The notes under the pieces: generated by a model | What the model saw: only the letters and a program-made list of their open reading frames with translations | Database searches by the model: none | Told to the model about the DNA's origin: nothing | From: JAAYJR01 sp964611525 | GTDB lineage: Bacteria; Bacteroidota; Bacteroidia; Bacteroidales; Prolixibacteraceae | Direction: 5' to 3' | Length of the DNA stretch: 64,000 nt | NCBI GenBank assembly: GCA_964611525.1 | Contig: CAZTAL010000085.1 | Location: 1 to 64,000 of the forward strand | Program-made: the position numbers and the translations under genes | Shown: in pieces, positions 8,331 through 16,415 of the stretch | Numbering within the stretch: the stretch's first letter is position 1 | How the letters are laid out: every line of letters begins with the position of its first letter

Positions 8331-10274
8331 TTATTTATCTGTTATTTTTATTGTAGTCCGCCTGTTCAACCGGCGTCCTTCAATTGTATTATTATCAGCT
8401 ACCGGTTTATTTTCACCATAACCTGCCCAACTGAGCCGTGATTTATTTATCTCCCTTGCAATAAGATAGTCAACTACAGATTTCGCCCGTAATTTAGAAA
8501 GAATCAGGTTTCTTTCTTCAGTGCCGGTGTTATCAGTATGACCTTGTATCTCAACATTTAGTCCGGGATTATTTTTCAGGAATTCAGTTAATTTTAATAA
8601 TTCAGGTTCCGATTCAGGTAGAATTGAAAAGGAATCTGTTTCAAAATATATATTGTAAAGATTTATTTCAGCTCCTTCCTGAACGGGCTTTAATGAGATA
8701 ATTAGATTATACGGATCATGTATATGTTTTATCATGCTCAGGTCAAAAGATTCAGAATAAAAAAGATATCCGTCTTTTGAAACTGAAAAGGCATATTTGC
8801 TGCCTGTTGGAAGGCATAGAAGTGCTAGTCCGGATTCGTCTGTTGTTTTATTTACATATTTAATATCCTTGCTGGTAAGGTTAGTAAGTTCGAGATTAGC
8901 CTCTATAGGTTCCAGTGTTTGGGCATCGTTAACTTTAATACGGACATAAGTTGCAGGATGGGGCCTTACAGATTCATCGAGATGAAAAGAATAAATGTCC
9001 ATATCCGCAGATTCATTACGTGATGATGAAAAAAAAGCTGTTAGTCCGTCGCTGCTGATATGCAAACCCTGTTCATTATTTACAGTATTAACAGGATACC
9101 CAAGATTAACAGGTGCGGAAAATATTGAATCATTAATAATTTCAGACATTAACAGATCAAATCCACCCATCCCTGTATGATGATTTGAAGAAAAGTAGAA
9201 ATTTTTATTTCCAGCATGTATGAAGGGAGATATTTCGTCTCCGGGAGTGTTTATACTATCTCCCAGATTTACCGGTTCTTTCCATTTTAAAATCCCATTA
9301 TGGTCATAACCAAGGCATTCTGAACGCCATAGGTCTTTACCTCCTTTACCCCCGGACCTGTTGCTGGAAAAATATAAAAATCTCCCGTCTGATGACAACG
9401 AAGGCTGTGATTCCCATGAGTTTGTATTTAAAGGTGCGCTTGCACATACAGGAGTACTCCAATTACTATTTTGCCGGATTGAGTAGTAAATATCACAACT
9501 CCCCATCCCGTTCGCCCTGTTACAGGCGGTGAAAAACAGCATTTTACCGTCAATTGAAAGACTTTGGGCACCTTCATTGTCTATGGTGTTGATTTCCGAT
9601 ACAGGTTGAGCTTTTCCCCAACCGTCCTTTCCCTTAATGGAAATATAGAAATCTTCCTGTGGTCTTTGTCCCTTATTTTTTATCAGCCGTGTAATTACCA
9701 ATTCCCTTTGATCGATGCTTAAACTGGGCCAATATTCGTCATAAGGAGAATTAACTGAGTCCGGCAGACGTGTTGGATTGAACTCAACAGGATTTGCAAT
9801 GGCCTCTAATGCGAATCTGCAACTTTTAATTTTTCTGTTCAGTTCATCATCACGTTTTATATCGGGATCTGTCCTATTTAAATAGTTCAGGAAATGAGTC
9901 AGTGCTTTTTCGTAATTTCCCAGTGAATAGTAAGTGTTTCCCAGCCGTAAACTGATTAAGGCAATATCTGCTTTTTTTTCAGCTTCTTTTAACTGAACTA
10001 TTTCTTTTTCCGGCAATTTCAGTTCCTTGTAGATATCAGCAAGTAAAAGTCTGGCATCTAAGTAATTTGAGTCCCGCTCGATTATCCTTTGACATATGTC
10101 TATTGCCATATTATAGGATTGCAATGAATAATGTAGCCTCGCTTCTCCAAACCATCTTTCAATTTTCCTGTCTGTCTGAGCAGTGTTAATGTGAGAAACT
10201 AAAAAAAAGAATAAAAAAAATAACAGCTTCGTTACATGTTTTACTTGTAGAATATGTATTTTTCGCTTAATCAT
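8331..10274 (-). CDS. OmpA-family envelope protein with TPR and PD40 (WD40-like) repeats
   Basis: The protein has 647 residues. A signal peptide (about 1-32, ending INTAQ) is followed by tetratricopeptide-like helices (about 35-145), then a PD40/TolB-like propeller (about 165-430) with repeated LSIDG/LSSDGR...YFSSNR motifs. A carboxypeptidase-regulatory-like beta domain (about 440-525) precedes a C-terminal OmpA peptidoglycan-binding domain (about 535-647; IYFETDSFSILPES, IQGHTDNTG, NLILSKLRAKSV, RRLNRRT). This is a standard Bacteroidota architecture that anchors outer-membrane assemblies to peptidoglycan and is related to proteins near type IX secretion components. No PorP/SprF neighbour is present here. 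Confidence 0.88.
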   Translation of the reverse strand: MIKRKIHILQVKHVTKLLFFLFFFLVSHINTAQTDRKIERWFGEARLHYSLQSYNMAIDICQRIIERDSNYLDARLLLADIYKELKLPEKEIVQLKEAEKKADIALISLRLGNTYYSLGNYEKALTHFLNYLNRTDPDIKRDDELNRKIKSCRFALEAIANPVEFNPTRLPDSVNSPYDEYWPSLSIDQRELVITRLIKNKGQRPQEDFYISIKGKDGWGKAQPVSEINTIDNEGAQSLSIDGKMLFFTACNRANGMGSCDIYYSIRQNSNWSTPVCASAPLNTNSWESQPSLSSDGRFLYFSSNRSGGKGGKDLWRSECLGYDHNGILKWKEPVNLGDSINTPGDEISPFIHAGNKNFYFSSNHHTGMGGFDLLMSEIINDSIFSAPVNLGYPVNTVNNEQGLHISSDGLTAFFSSSRNESADMDIYSFHLDESVRPHPATYVRIKVNDAQTLEPIEANLELTNLTSKDIKYVNKTTDESGLALLCLPTGSKYAFSVSKDGYLFYSESFDLSMIKHIHDPYNLIISLKPVQEGAEINLYNIYFETDSFSILPESEPELLKLTEFLKNNPGLNVEIQGHTDNTGTEERNLILSKLRAKSVVDYLIAREINKSRLSWAGYGENKPVADNNTIEGRRLNRRTTIKITDK

Positions 10275-10402
10275 ATACTTATGTCACTATTCAGTACAAT
10301 CTAAAAAAAATTAGAATATTTTTTTTTCTATTTGTTTTTTTTTATTTTGCCCTTGAAAATATTTATAAATTTATTAATTATTTTTTTGATTTATGTTTTA
10401 AA

Positions 10403-10591
10403 ATGAAACGGAAAGTAAACAAAAAAAATTACCCGGAAGTTGATAACTTCGAGCGGAAACAAAAAAAACATTATTCTAGAAAAACCAAAAGGCCTAAAAG
10501 AAAGCTTTCCATTTATGACGAGTTTGAAGACGATGAACTCGATGATTATTCCTTTAATTATGATGATTTTGAAGAAGAAGATGACTTATAA
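10403..10591 (+). CDS. Small charge-segregated hypothetical protein
   Basis: This is a 62-residue ORF starting with ATG. The first 36 or so residues are strongly basic (many Lys and Arg, with KKKH/RKTKRPKRK stretches). The last 25 or so are strongly acidic (DEFEDDELDD, FEEEDDL). There is no hydrophobic segment and no family I recognise. The sharp switch of charge and the isolated position between divergent neighbours make it plausible as a real small protein, perhaps nucleic-acid- or ribosome-associated. That is inference only; it could also be a chance ORF. Confidence 0.5.
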   Translation: MKRKVNKKNYPEVDNFERKQKKHYSRKTKRPKRKLSIYDEFEDDELDDYSFNYDDFEEEDDL

Positions 10592-10675
10592 AAATCCACA
10601 TGTAAGATAAAATCCACAATAATATAATAATTCGGCATTCCTGTTCAGCATATAAAATAAGGGGTAATGTATAAA

Positions 10676-11161
10676 TTAACCGGAGTAGAAAGCTTCAACG
10701 CCGGGATATTTGAATTTTGCCTTTGCTATTTTTTCGGGATAACAAAAGTATTCGGCTTCCGCCTCAGCACATTGTGTACCTACTCCATCTGACAACGTGC
10801 ATTTAATCTTTGCAAGTGGCTTATTAAATCCACTGAGTCGGGCATGAAGTGTAATAATACCCCTGGAAATATAAACTGGCTTTATATAGTTTATTTTTAA
10901 TCCGGATGTTACACCTGCGGTTTTTAATTTAATAAAAACCAGCCATGATGCTATTTCATCCATTAATGTAGCCTGAATGCCACCATGTAACACATTCATC
11001 CAGCCCTCAAATGATTTTTTGGGTTTCCACTTTGCAATTATCTCATTGCCATCCTCCCAGAATTCAAGTTGCAGTCCGGTCTCATTAAAAGGCGAGCAGC
11101 CGAAACAATTATAATCTTCTTTGGAAGCCAAAGAAGTAAAGGGATTATTGATTTTTCTCAT
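10676..11161 (-). CDS. PaaI-type hotdog thioesterase
   Basis: The protein has 161 residues with a single hotdog fold. The signature GWMNVLHGGIQATLMDEIASW (helix region) corresponds to the HGG...E/D catalytic area of PaaI/YbgC-like acyl-CoA thioesterases, followed by the GLKINYIKPVY strand. The N-terminus has a CFGCSPFNETG element, common in this subfamily (FGCG...NPxGL). It likely hydrolyses an acyl- or aryl-CoA in the cytosol; substrate unknown. It stands alone between the small charged ORF and the SPFH gene. Confidence 0.85.
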   Translation of the reverse strand: MRKINNPFTSLASKEDYNCFGCSPFNETGLQLEFWEDGNEIIAKWKPKKSFEGWMNVLHGGIQATLMDEIASWLVFIKLKTAGVTSGLKINYIKPVYISRGIITLHARLSGFNKPLAKIKCTLSDGVGTQCAEAEAEYFCYPEKIAKAKFKYPGVEAFYSG

Positions 11162-11246
11162 CTTTCAGGGTTTATTAAAATATCAGTATTGTTCTGTTGA
11201 AATTTTCAAATATTAGGCAGAAGTCTTTAATACGTTTATTTTTATT

Positions 11247-11340
11247 GTATAAAAAGTTATTTAATGCCCCAATTCCTGGGTCGTAAATATATACTTTTGT
11301 ATAGCCAGCTTCCTTTGATACTTTGGGGCTCTGCCTCTGG
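11247..11340 (+). repeat. Short intergenic repeat R3, copy 1
   Basis: This segment aligns over about 95 bp with 52586-52680. Shared words include TATAAAAAGT, TTTAAT, TATAC and the strong core TTTGATACTTT followed by GG and CTGC. It does not code for anything I can see. Immediately after it, 11353-11376 forms a hairpin (ACTCCCG / CGGGAGT) without a T-tract. Confidence 0.5.
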
Positions 11341-11437
11341 GCATAGTTCTATACTCCCGGGTATAAACACGGGAGTAATCAGACAATAATAATGAGGTTG
11401 GCAGACTAAATCAGGCTCTTGACTTTATAGACGAACG

Positions 11438-12256
11438 CTAATTATTTCCAAGTATTAAGGGTAATCCTTCCTTGCCACTGCCAATTACTATCACCTTTGA
11501 ATTTGATGATTCGGCCAGATCAACAGTTGCATCTATACCCCGTTGCAGCAAAATTTTATCGGTCAGACTTTGATTGATAATGCGGTTATAGTTGGCAATT
11601 CCTTCTGCCTCTATACGCCGGCGCTCAGCCTCGGATTCTTCTCTTTGCAGTCTGAATTCATATGCCAGGGCTTCCTGTTCCTGTTGTAGTTTGTTTTCAA
11701 TGGCCGATTTTATTTGTTCCGGTAAATTTATAGACCTTATAAGCAAAGCTTTCATATCAATGAAATTTTCTTCTAATACTTTACGGGTTTCATCCTTAAT
11801 GCTTTGTTCTACTTCGGCTCTTTTGGTCGAATAAATTTCTTCGGCAGAATATCGTCCTGCAACCTGACGCACGGTGGAACGAACTTCAGGGATTACAAGT
11901 ACATTAATGTAATTTGTGCCGAATTGCTGGTGGAGATATCCTATTTTATCATAAAGGGGATTAAAACGGACAGTAATATCGGTATTAATTGATAATCCGT
12001 TTTTATCAAGGACATCCATGGTTTCCTCACGTTGCTGTTCTTTTACATTATATACATATAATTTGTTCCACGGAGCAATGATATGGAATCCTTCGCCATA
12101 AACATTTTCTGTGTCAAGACCTGTAGTATAAGGACGGAAAACAATTGCCCGTTCACCTGCCTCTACTATAAAAAACATACGACCTCCAAATAATAACAGG
12201 AGGATAATTATTACAACCAGTACGATAATGTAAGATGTTTTAAAATTGAATTTCAT
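11438..12256 (-). CDS. Prohibitin-like SPFH/Band 7 membrane protein
   Basis: The protein has 272 residues. It begins with one transmembrane helix (about residues 9-30) followed by an SPFH domain (VEAGERAIVFRPYTTGLD, GEGFHIIAPWNKLYVYNV, DITVRFNPLYDKIGYLHQQFG, YINVLVIPEVRSTVRQVAGRYSAEEI). A Glu/Arg-rich coiled coil lies at about 180-240. The domain order and length match bacterial prohibitin homologues, which form ring-like assemblies at membranes and often work with FtsH or lipid microdomains. No NfeD or protease partner is adjacent. The TM-SPFH boundary suggests the bulk lies in the periplasm. Confidence 0.88.
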   Translation of the reverse strand: MKFNFKTSYIIVLVVIIILLLLFGGRMFFIVEAGERAIVFRPYTTGLDTENVYGEGFHIIAPWNKLYVYNVKEQQREETMDVLDKNGLSINTDITVRFNPLYDKIGYLHQQFGTNYINVLVIPEVRSTVRQVAGRYSAEEIYSTKRAEVEQSIKDETRKVLEENFIDMKALLIRSINLPEQIKSAIENKLQQEQEALAYEFRLQREESEAERRRIEAEGIANYNRIINQSLTDKILLQRGIDATVDLAESSNSKVIVIGSGKEGLPLILGNN

Positions 12257-12362
12257 AACACTTTTAATTTACTATTTACTATTAACTATTTGAAATTTCA
12301 AAGATCAGAGTTTCGAGTCTAAAACCCATTTCCGATTTATATTTTACAATTTACTATTTATT

Positions 12363-12490
12363 AATGAGGCTGGTCTAAAAAGGCACTTTGCACTCTATTT
12401 AGACAAATTTATTAAACTGTTTTACAATTAGTTATAAAAGGCATAAAATATTTATTATTTAGAATTTTAGTTTTATACCGAACTCATTAA
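12363..12490 (+). repeat. MITE-like intergenic repeat, copy B
   Basis: The left end TTAATGAG and the right end CTCATTAA form an 8-bp perfect terminal inverted repeat. The internal part keeps AAAAAGGCACTTTGC, AGACAAATTTATTAAACTG and TTTTATACCGAACTCATTAA. The hairpin near the left end is more decayed than in copies C and D. Confidence 0.6.
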
Positions 12491-12594
12491 TTTGTCTTTT
12501 GGATGCTTGCTATAAAAAGTTCACATTTTTGTTCATTTTTATATTCATGCAAATGTAATAAGATTAGCTCATTAATTACTTTAAATATCTTTGT

Positions 12595-12602
12595 TATTTT
12601 TG
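12595..12602 (+). promoter_or_regulatory. Probable -7 promoter box of prfC
   Basis: TATTTTTG fits the Bacteroidota sigma factor box TAnnTTTG and ends 25 bp before the ATG at 12628. No clear TTTG -33 box is visible at the usual distance, so the assignment rests on one element. Confidence 0.4.
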
Positions 12603-12627
12603 CACCTTCAAAAATAGAAAATAAAGA

Positions 12628-14202
12628 ATGACTTTACAGGAAGAGATACAGAGACGACGTACATTTGGAATTGTAAGTCACCCGGATGCAGGAAAAACTA
12701 CGCTTACAGAAAAGCTGTTGTTGTTTGGGGGTGCTATACGTGTCGCCGGGGCAGTTAGAAGTAATAAAATCAGGAGGACTGCTGTTTCTGATTTTATGGA
12801 GATTGAGCGACAGAGGGGCATTTCAGTGGCTACATCTGTTATGGGATTCGAATATAAGGGATATAAGATTAACATTCTTGATACTCCTGGCCATCAGGAT
12901 TTTCAGGAAGATACATTCCGGACTCTTACTGCGGTTGATAGTGTTATAATTGTTATTGACGCCGCTAAAGGAGTAGAACCGCAAACAGAAAAGCTCATGG
13001 AAGTTTGCCGGATGCGGAAAACGCCGGTTATAGTTTTTATAAACAAATTAGACCGGCCGGCAAAGGATTCATTCAGTCTGCTTGATGATATTGAGGATCA
13101 ATTGAAGATAAATGTTCGACCGTTAAGTTGGCCCATTAACAGCGGTCCGGATTTTAAAGGGGTTTACGATATCTATAACAACAGTCTTAAACTCTTTGAT
13201 CAAAAAATCCAGACAATTGCAAAAGGAATAGAATTTAATGATCTATTTTCCAGTGAACTTGAAAATCACATTGGTGATGATGCTGAAATTCTCCGTGAAG
13301 AATTAGAGCTTGTTGAGGGGGTCTATCCGCTTATAGATATACATGAATATCTTCGCGGCGAACTGGCACCGGTATTCTTTGGCAGCGCACTATATAATTT
13401 TGGTGTAGAGGAGTTGCTTCGTGTATTCCTTGAAATAGCTCCTTCTCCCTGTTCATCTATTGCAAGGGAGCGTGAGATATTCCCCGAAGAAGATAATTTT
13501 ACAGGTTTTGTGTTTAAAATCCATGCCAATATCGATCCGAACCACCGGAGCAGGATCGCATTTATAAAAGTATGCTCCGGTAAGTTCGAACGCAATAAGA
13601 GCTATATCCATTCACGGATTGGGAAAAAAATACGTATTTCAAGTCCTACAGCCTTCATGGCTGAAAAGAAAGAGATAATAGAGGTGGCATTTCCCGGTGA
13701 TATAGTGGGTGTTCCCGATAATGGCAGCTTTATAATAGGTGACACAATAACCGATGGGGAAAGAATTAATTTTAAAGGTTTGCCAAGCTTTTCGCCGGAA
13801 CTTTTCCAATATATTGAAAATGATGATCCCATGAAATCAAAACAATTTAATAAAGGCATTGCGCACCTTATGGATGAAGGGGTAGCTCAATTATTTAAGA
13901 GCCAGTTCAACGGAAGGAAGATTATAGGGACAGTGGGACAGCTTCAGTTTGATGTAATACAATTCAGATTGGAACATGAATATGGAGCTAAATGCAGGTT
14001 TGAGCCACTGCAACTTTATAAAGCCTGCTGGATTGAATCAGATGATCAGGAGGCTTTATCTGAATTTAAAAAACGAAAACATCAGAAAATGGCTTTGGAT
14101 AATCGGGACAGGGATGTATTCATGCCGGATTCCGAATTTATGTTGCGTATCGCCAGGGAGGAATTTGAAAACATCAGGTTTCATTTTTCTTCAGAATTTT
14201 AA
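12628..14202 (+). CDS. prfC: Peptide chain release factor 3
   Basis: The protein has 524 residues, the usual length. A GTPase G1 motif (SHPDAGKTT) lies at about 17-25, the switch I region contains QRGISVATSV, G3 is DTPGHQDFQEDT and G4 is INKLDR. The C-terminal part matches RF3 domains II and III (GFVFKIHANIDPNHRSR, FIKVCSGKFERN, GTVGQLQFDVIQFRLEHEYGA). RF3 is a GTPase that removes RF1 and RF2 from the ribosome after peptide release. The full set of GTP-binding motifs and the QFRLE segment separate it from EF-G. It is transcribed alone. Confidence 0.95.
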   Translation: MTLQEEIQRRRTFGIVSHPDAGKTTLTEKLLLFGGAIRVAGAVRSNKIRRTAVSDFMEIERQRGISVATSVMGFEYKGYKINILDTPGHQDFQEDTFRTLTAVDSVIIVIDAAKGVEPQTEKLMEVCRMRKTPVIVFINKLDRPAKDSFSLLDDIEDQLKINVRPLSWPINSGPDFKGVYDIYNNSLKLFDQKIQTIAKGIEFNDLFSSELENHIGDDAEILREELELVEGVYPLIDIHEYLRGELAPVFFGSALYNFGVEELLRVFLEIAPSPCSSIAREREIFPEEDNFTGFVFKIHANIDPNHRSRIAFIKVCSGKFERNKSYIHSRIGKKIRISSPTAFMAEKKEIIEVAFPGDIVGVPDNGSFIIGDTITDGERINFKGLPSFSPELFQYIENDDPMKSKQFNKGIAHLMDEGVAQLFKSQFNGRKIIGTVGQLQFDVIQFRLEHEYGAKCRFEPLQLYKACWIESDDQEALSEFKKRKHQKMALDNRDRDVFMPDSEFMLRIAREEFENIRFHFSSEF

Positions 14203-14218
14203 TTGTAATTTTATAATT

Positions 14219-14465
14219 GTCCTGAAAAGGGCATAAAGCGTTTTTTGAAAAATTTATTAAATTGATTTTTAGTCCTTTATTATCTGGCGATATAGTCCCA
14301 AGAAAAATAACTTGAGAAAAAGAAGTTACATAAGAGTTAGATATAAAAATTACAAGCATTTTGTCAGAAAAAATTTTGTTTTTTACCTAAATATCTAAAG
14401 TGGGATCGTCATGTAGAACTGTAATAAATATTCATTTTAAATTTTTAGGTTTTATACTGAACTCT
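14219..14465 (+). repeat. MITE-like repeat copy E, split by another repeat
   Basis: The left arm (14219-14270; GTCCTG, AAATTTATTAAATTGATTTTT) and the right arm (14422-14465; GGTTTTATACTGAACTCT) match the MITE-like family. About 150 bp of unrelated sequence lies between them, consisting of repeat R2 (14263-14337) and the ACCTAAATATCT motif (14385-14410). The arrangement looks like one intergenic repeat inserted into another. Confidence 0.45.
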
Positions 14466-14480
14466 ATTTTATAAAAAATT

Positions 14481-15059
14481 ATGGTCTTTTTGGATTCAAT
14501 ATATGATAGTGATATTTTCACATATCTGATACTTCCTTTGTTGATATTGCTTGCAAGGGTTTGTGACGTTACAATAGGCACTGTAAGAATAGTAATGGTG
14601 GCAAAGGGAGAAAAATTCTGGGCTCCTTTACTTGGTTTTTTTGAAGTGCTGATATGGTTGCTGGCTATTTCTAAAATTTTTGAAAATCTCGATAACTGGG
14701 TATGCTATATTGCCTATTCTGCAGGATTTGCTGTAGGGAATTATATAGGATTAAAGGTTGAGGAGTTCCTGGCTATGGGAATAGTCAGAATACAAATTAT
14801 TACACGTATGAATGCCGATGAACTGATAACCAACCTTAAAAAGGAGGGCTACGGAATTACACACCACGAGGCAAAAGGGAGCACAGAGGATGTTAGTATA
14901 ATCTATAGTATCATTAAACGAATAGAAATTAGAAAGGTTGAAAATATTGTTAAAGCTACTAATCCGAATGCTTTTTACACTGTTGAAGATGTGAAAATGG
15001 TAAGTCATGGAGTCTACCCTCTAAATAAGGTACACAAAAGATGGCGTAAAGGGAAATAA
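14481..15059 (+). CDS. UPF0316/DUF2179-type membrane protein
   Basis: The protein has 192 residues. Three hydrophobic helices occupy about residues 13-110 (YLILPLLILLARVCDVTIG, APLLGFFEVLIWLLAI, YIAYSAGFAVGNYIG), matching the DUF5698 membrane part. A soluble C-terminal domain of the DUF2179 type (about 112-185) follows; this is the small cytosolic domain also found in YitT-like proteins. The ARVCDVTIGTVRIVMVAKG segment is characteristic of UPF0316. No biochemical role is established for the family. It probably sits in the inner membrane and may bind a small ligand through the C-terminal domain. Confidence 0.85.
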   Translation: MVFLDSIYDSDIFTYLILPLLILLARVCDVTIGTVRIVMVAKGEKFWAPLLGFFEVLIWLLAISKIFENLDNWVCYIAYSAGFAVGNYIGLKVEEFLAMGIVRIQIITRMNADELITNLKKEGYGITHHEAKGSTEDVSIIYSIIKRIEIRKVENIVKATNPNAFYTVEDVKMVSHGVYPLNKVHKRWRKGK

Positions 15060-15071
15060 TTCTGTTAGAAT

Positions 15072-16409
15072 TTATAAGGAATTTACTGTGTCTTTTATCT
15101 CGACCTTTAAAATACGTTTTGTTTGAGGCGTTATTTTATAGCGGTTATCGATGCGGTGCCTTATTATCCATACAATTTTTGGTCCTGAACAAAGAAGCCA
15201 GATTTTGTTTTTTTCGTGGAGCGGGATTTTGTTATCTATAAAGAAGTCGCTTAATTTTTTAAAGCCTGTCATACCCAAGGGCTGGAAGTAATCTCCCTGC
15301 TGCCATTTTCTGATAAGCAAAGGGAATTCAAGTTTGTCCATATCGAGGCAGGCAACATCAGGATCTTTGATAATATTAAAATTGCTGTCTGTTATTTTTT
15401 CTATGGTCATGTCATACGGCCCAAATAACTCCATATCTTCTTCTTCTATATAAAATATCCTTTCATCTTCCTGAGGTAACTTAGCTATAAAAAGTTTGTC
15501 GCGGTCTTTGATCAGCCAATGTGTTTTGGAATAGTATTGTTTTCCAGAACCTGTGTCAAGTCCTTTATAGACCTGTTCGGTAACAGCCGGATTAAAATTG
15601 TATTTTGAAAGTATTTCATAGAGTAAAATTTTTGAAAAAGGTGACTTCAGAAGTGGTTCGATGTAAATTGCAATCCTGTCGCCCTTACCGGAGATTATTT
15701 TTTTTTCTTCTTTTTTTAAGCTTATGGTATATACCTTTTCTGCTTGTCTGAGGTTGTTGATCGTGTCTGATAAATTGTTTTTAAATGCAGGGGTTAACTC
15801 TGTAAAAAGCGGAAGAATACGGTGACGGATGAAGTTGCGCTGATATTCTGTTTCGTTATTGGTATAGTCTTCCCTGAATTCGATAAGATTGTTGCTAGCG
15901 TATTTTTCTATTTCCTTTCGTGTTGCAAAAAGCAAAGGACGAACAATAGCGCCGGTTTTTTCTTTAATCCCTGTTAGTCCTTTTATCCCGGTTTTCCTTG
16001 ACAGGTTAAGAAAAAATGTTTCTATCAGATCGTCTTTATGGTGCGCAGTTGCAATATAGTCATAATTGTATTCTTTCCTTATTTTTTCAAAAAAATTATA
16101 TCTCAAGTCACGGGCTGCCATTTCTACAGACATACCATTTATGATCGCATAGTCACGTGTATCAAACCGTTTGAAAAATGAAGGGACTTCCTGAAGTGAT
16201 GCATTTTTCTTTACCAATTCTTCATCTTTATCCGAATCAGAACCACGAAGTTGAAAATTGCAATGGACTATACCATAATCTACCCCGAGTTGTTGAAAGA
16301 GGTGTAACATTACCATACTGTCAATTCCGCCGCTTACCGCGAGCAGTATCTTCTGCCGGAGGGCAAAAAGCTGGTTTATATTTATAAATTTTTTGAACCT
16401 TTCCAGCAT
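15072..16409 (-). CDS. tilS: tRNA(Ile)-lysidine synthetase
   Basis: The P-loop motif AVSGGIDSMVMLHLF near residue 25 is the PP-loop ATPase signature of TilS, which converts C34 of the CAU-anticodon tRNA-Ile to lysidine using ATP. Further family motifs are HCNFQLRGSDSDKDE, TAHHKDDLIETFFLNLSR, GLTGI and RPLL. The C-terminal half is the TilS substrate-binding region (FPLLIRKWQQGDYFQPLGM, KKLSDFFIDNKIP). The protein has about 445 residues, normal length. An upstream in-frame TTG at 16415 abuts the pepT stop, but ATG at 16409 is the likelier start. It is the downstream gene of a pepT-tilS pair. Confidence 0.92.
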   Translation of the reverse strand: MLERFKKFININQLFALRQKILLAVSGGIDSMVMLHLFQQLGVDYGIVHCNFQLRGSDSDKDEELVKKNASLQEVPSFFKRFDTRDYAIINGMSVEMAARDLRYNFFEKIRKEYNYDYIATAHHKDDLIETFFLNLSRKTGIKGLTGIKEKTGAIVRPLLFATRKEIEKYASNNLIEFREDYTNNETEYQRNFIRHRILPLFTELTPAFKNNLSDTINNLRQAEKVYTISLKKEEKKIISGKGDRIAIYIEPLLKSPFSKILLYEILSKYNFNPAVTEQVYKGLDTGSGKQYYSKTHWLIKDRDKLFIAKLPQEDERIFYIEEEDMELFGPYDMTIEKITDSNFNIIKDPDVACLDMDKLEFPLLIRKWQQGDYFQPLGMTGFKKLSDFFIDNKIPLHEKNKIWLLCSGPKIVWIIRHRIDNRYKITPQTKRILKVEIKDTVNSL

Positions 16410-16415
16410 TGACAA

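Larger units (their letters stand above)
12257..12627. other. Divergent intergenic region between SPFH gene and prfC
   Basis: The 371 bp gap contains MITE-like copy B (12363-12490) and the probable prfC promoter at 12595-12602. Upstream of the repeat, 12262-12360 is plain AT-rich sequence with several TTTACTATT-type words. No coding potential is seen. Confidence 0.6.
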
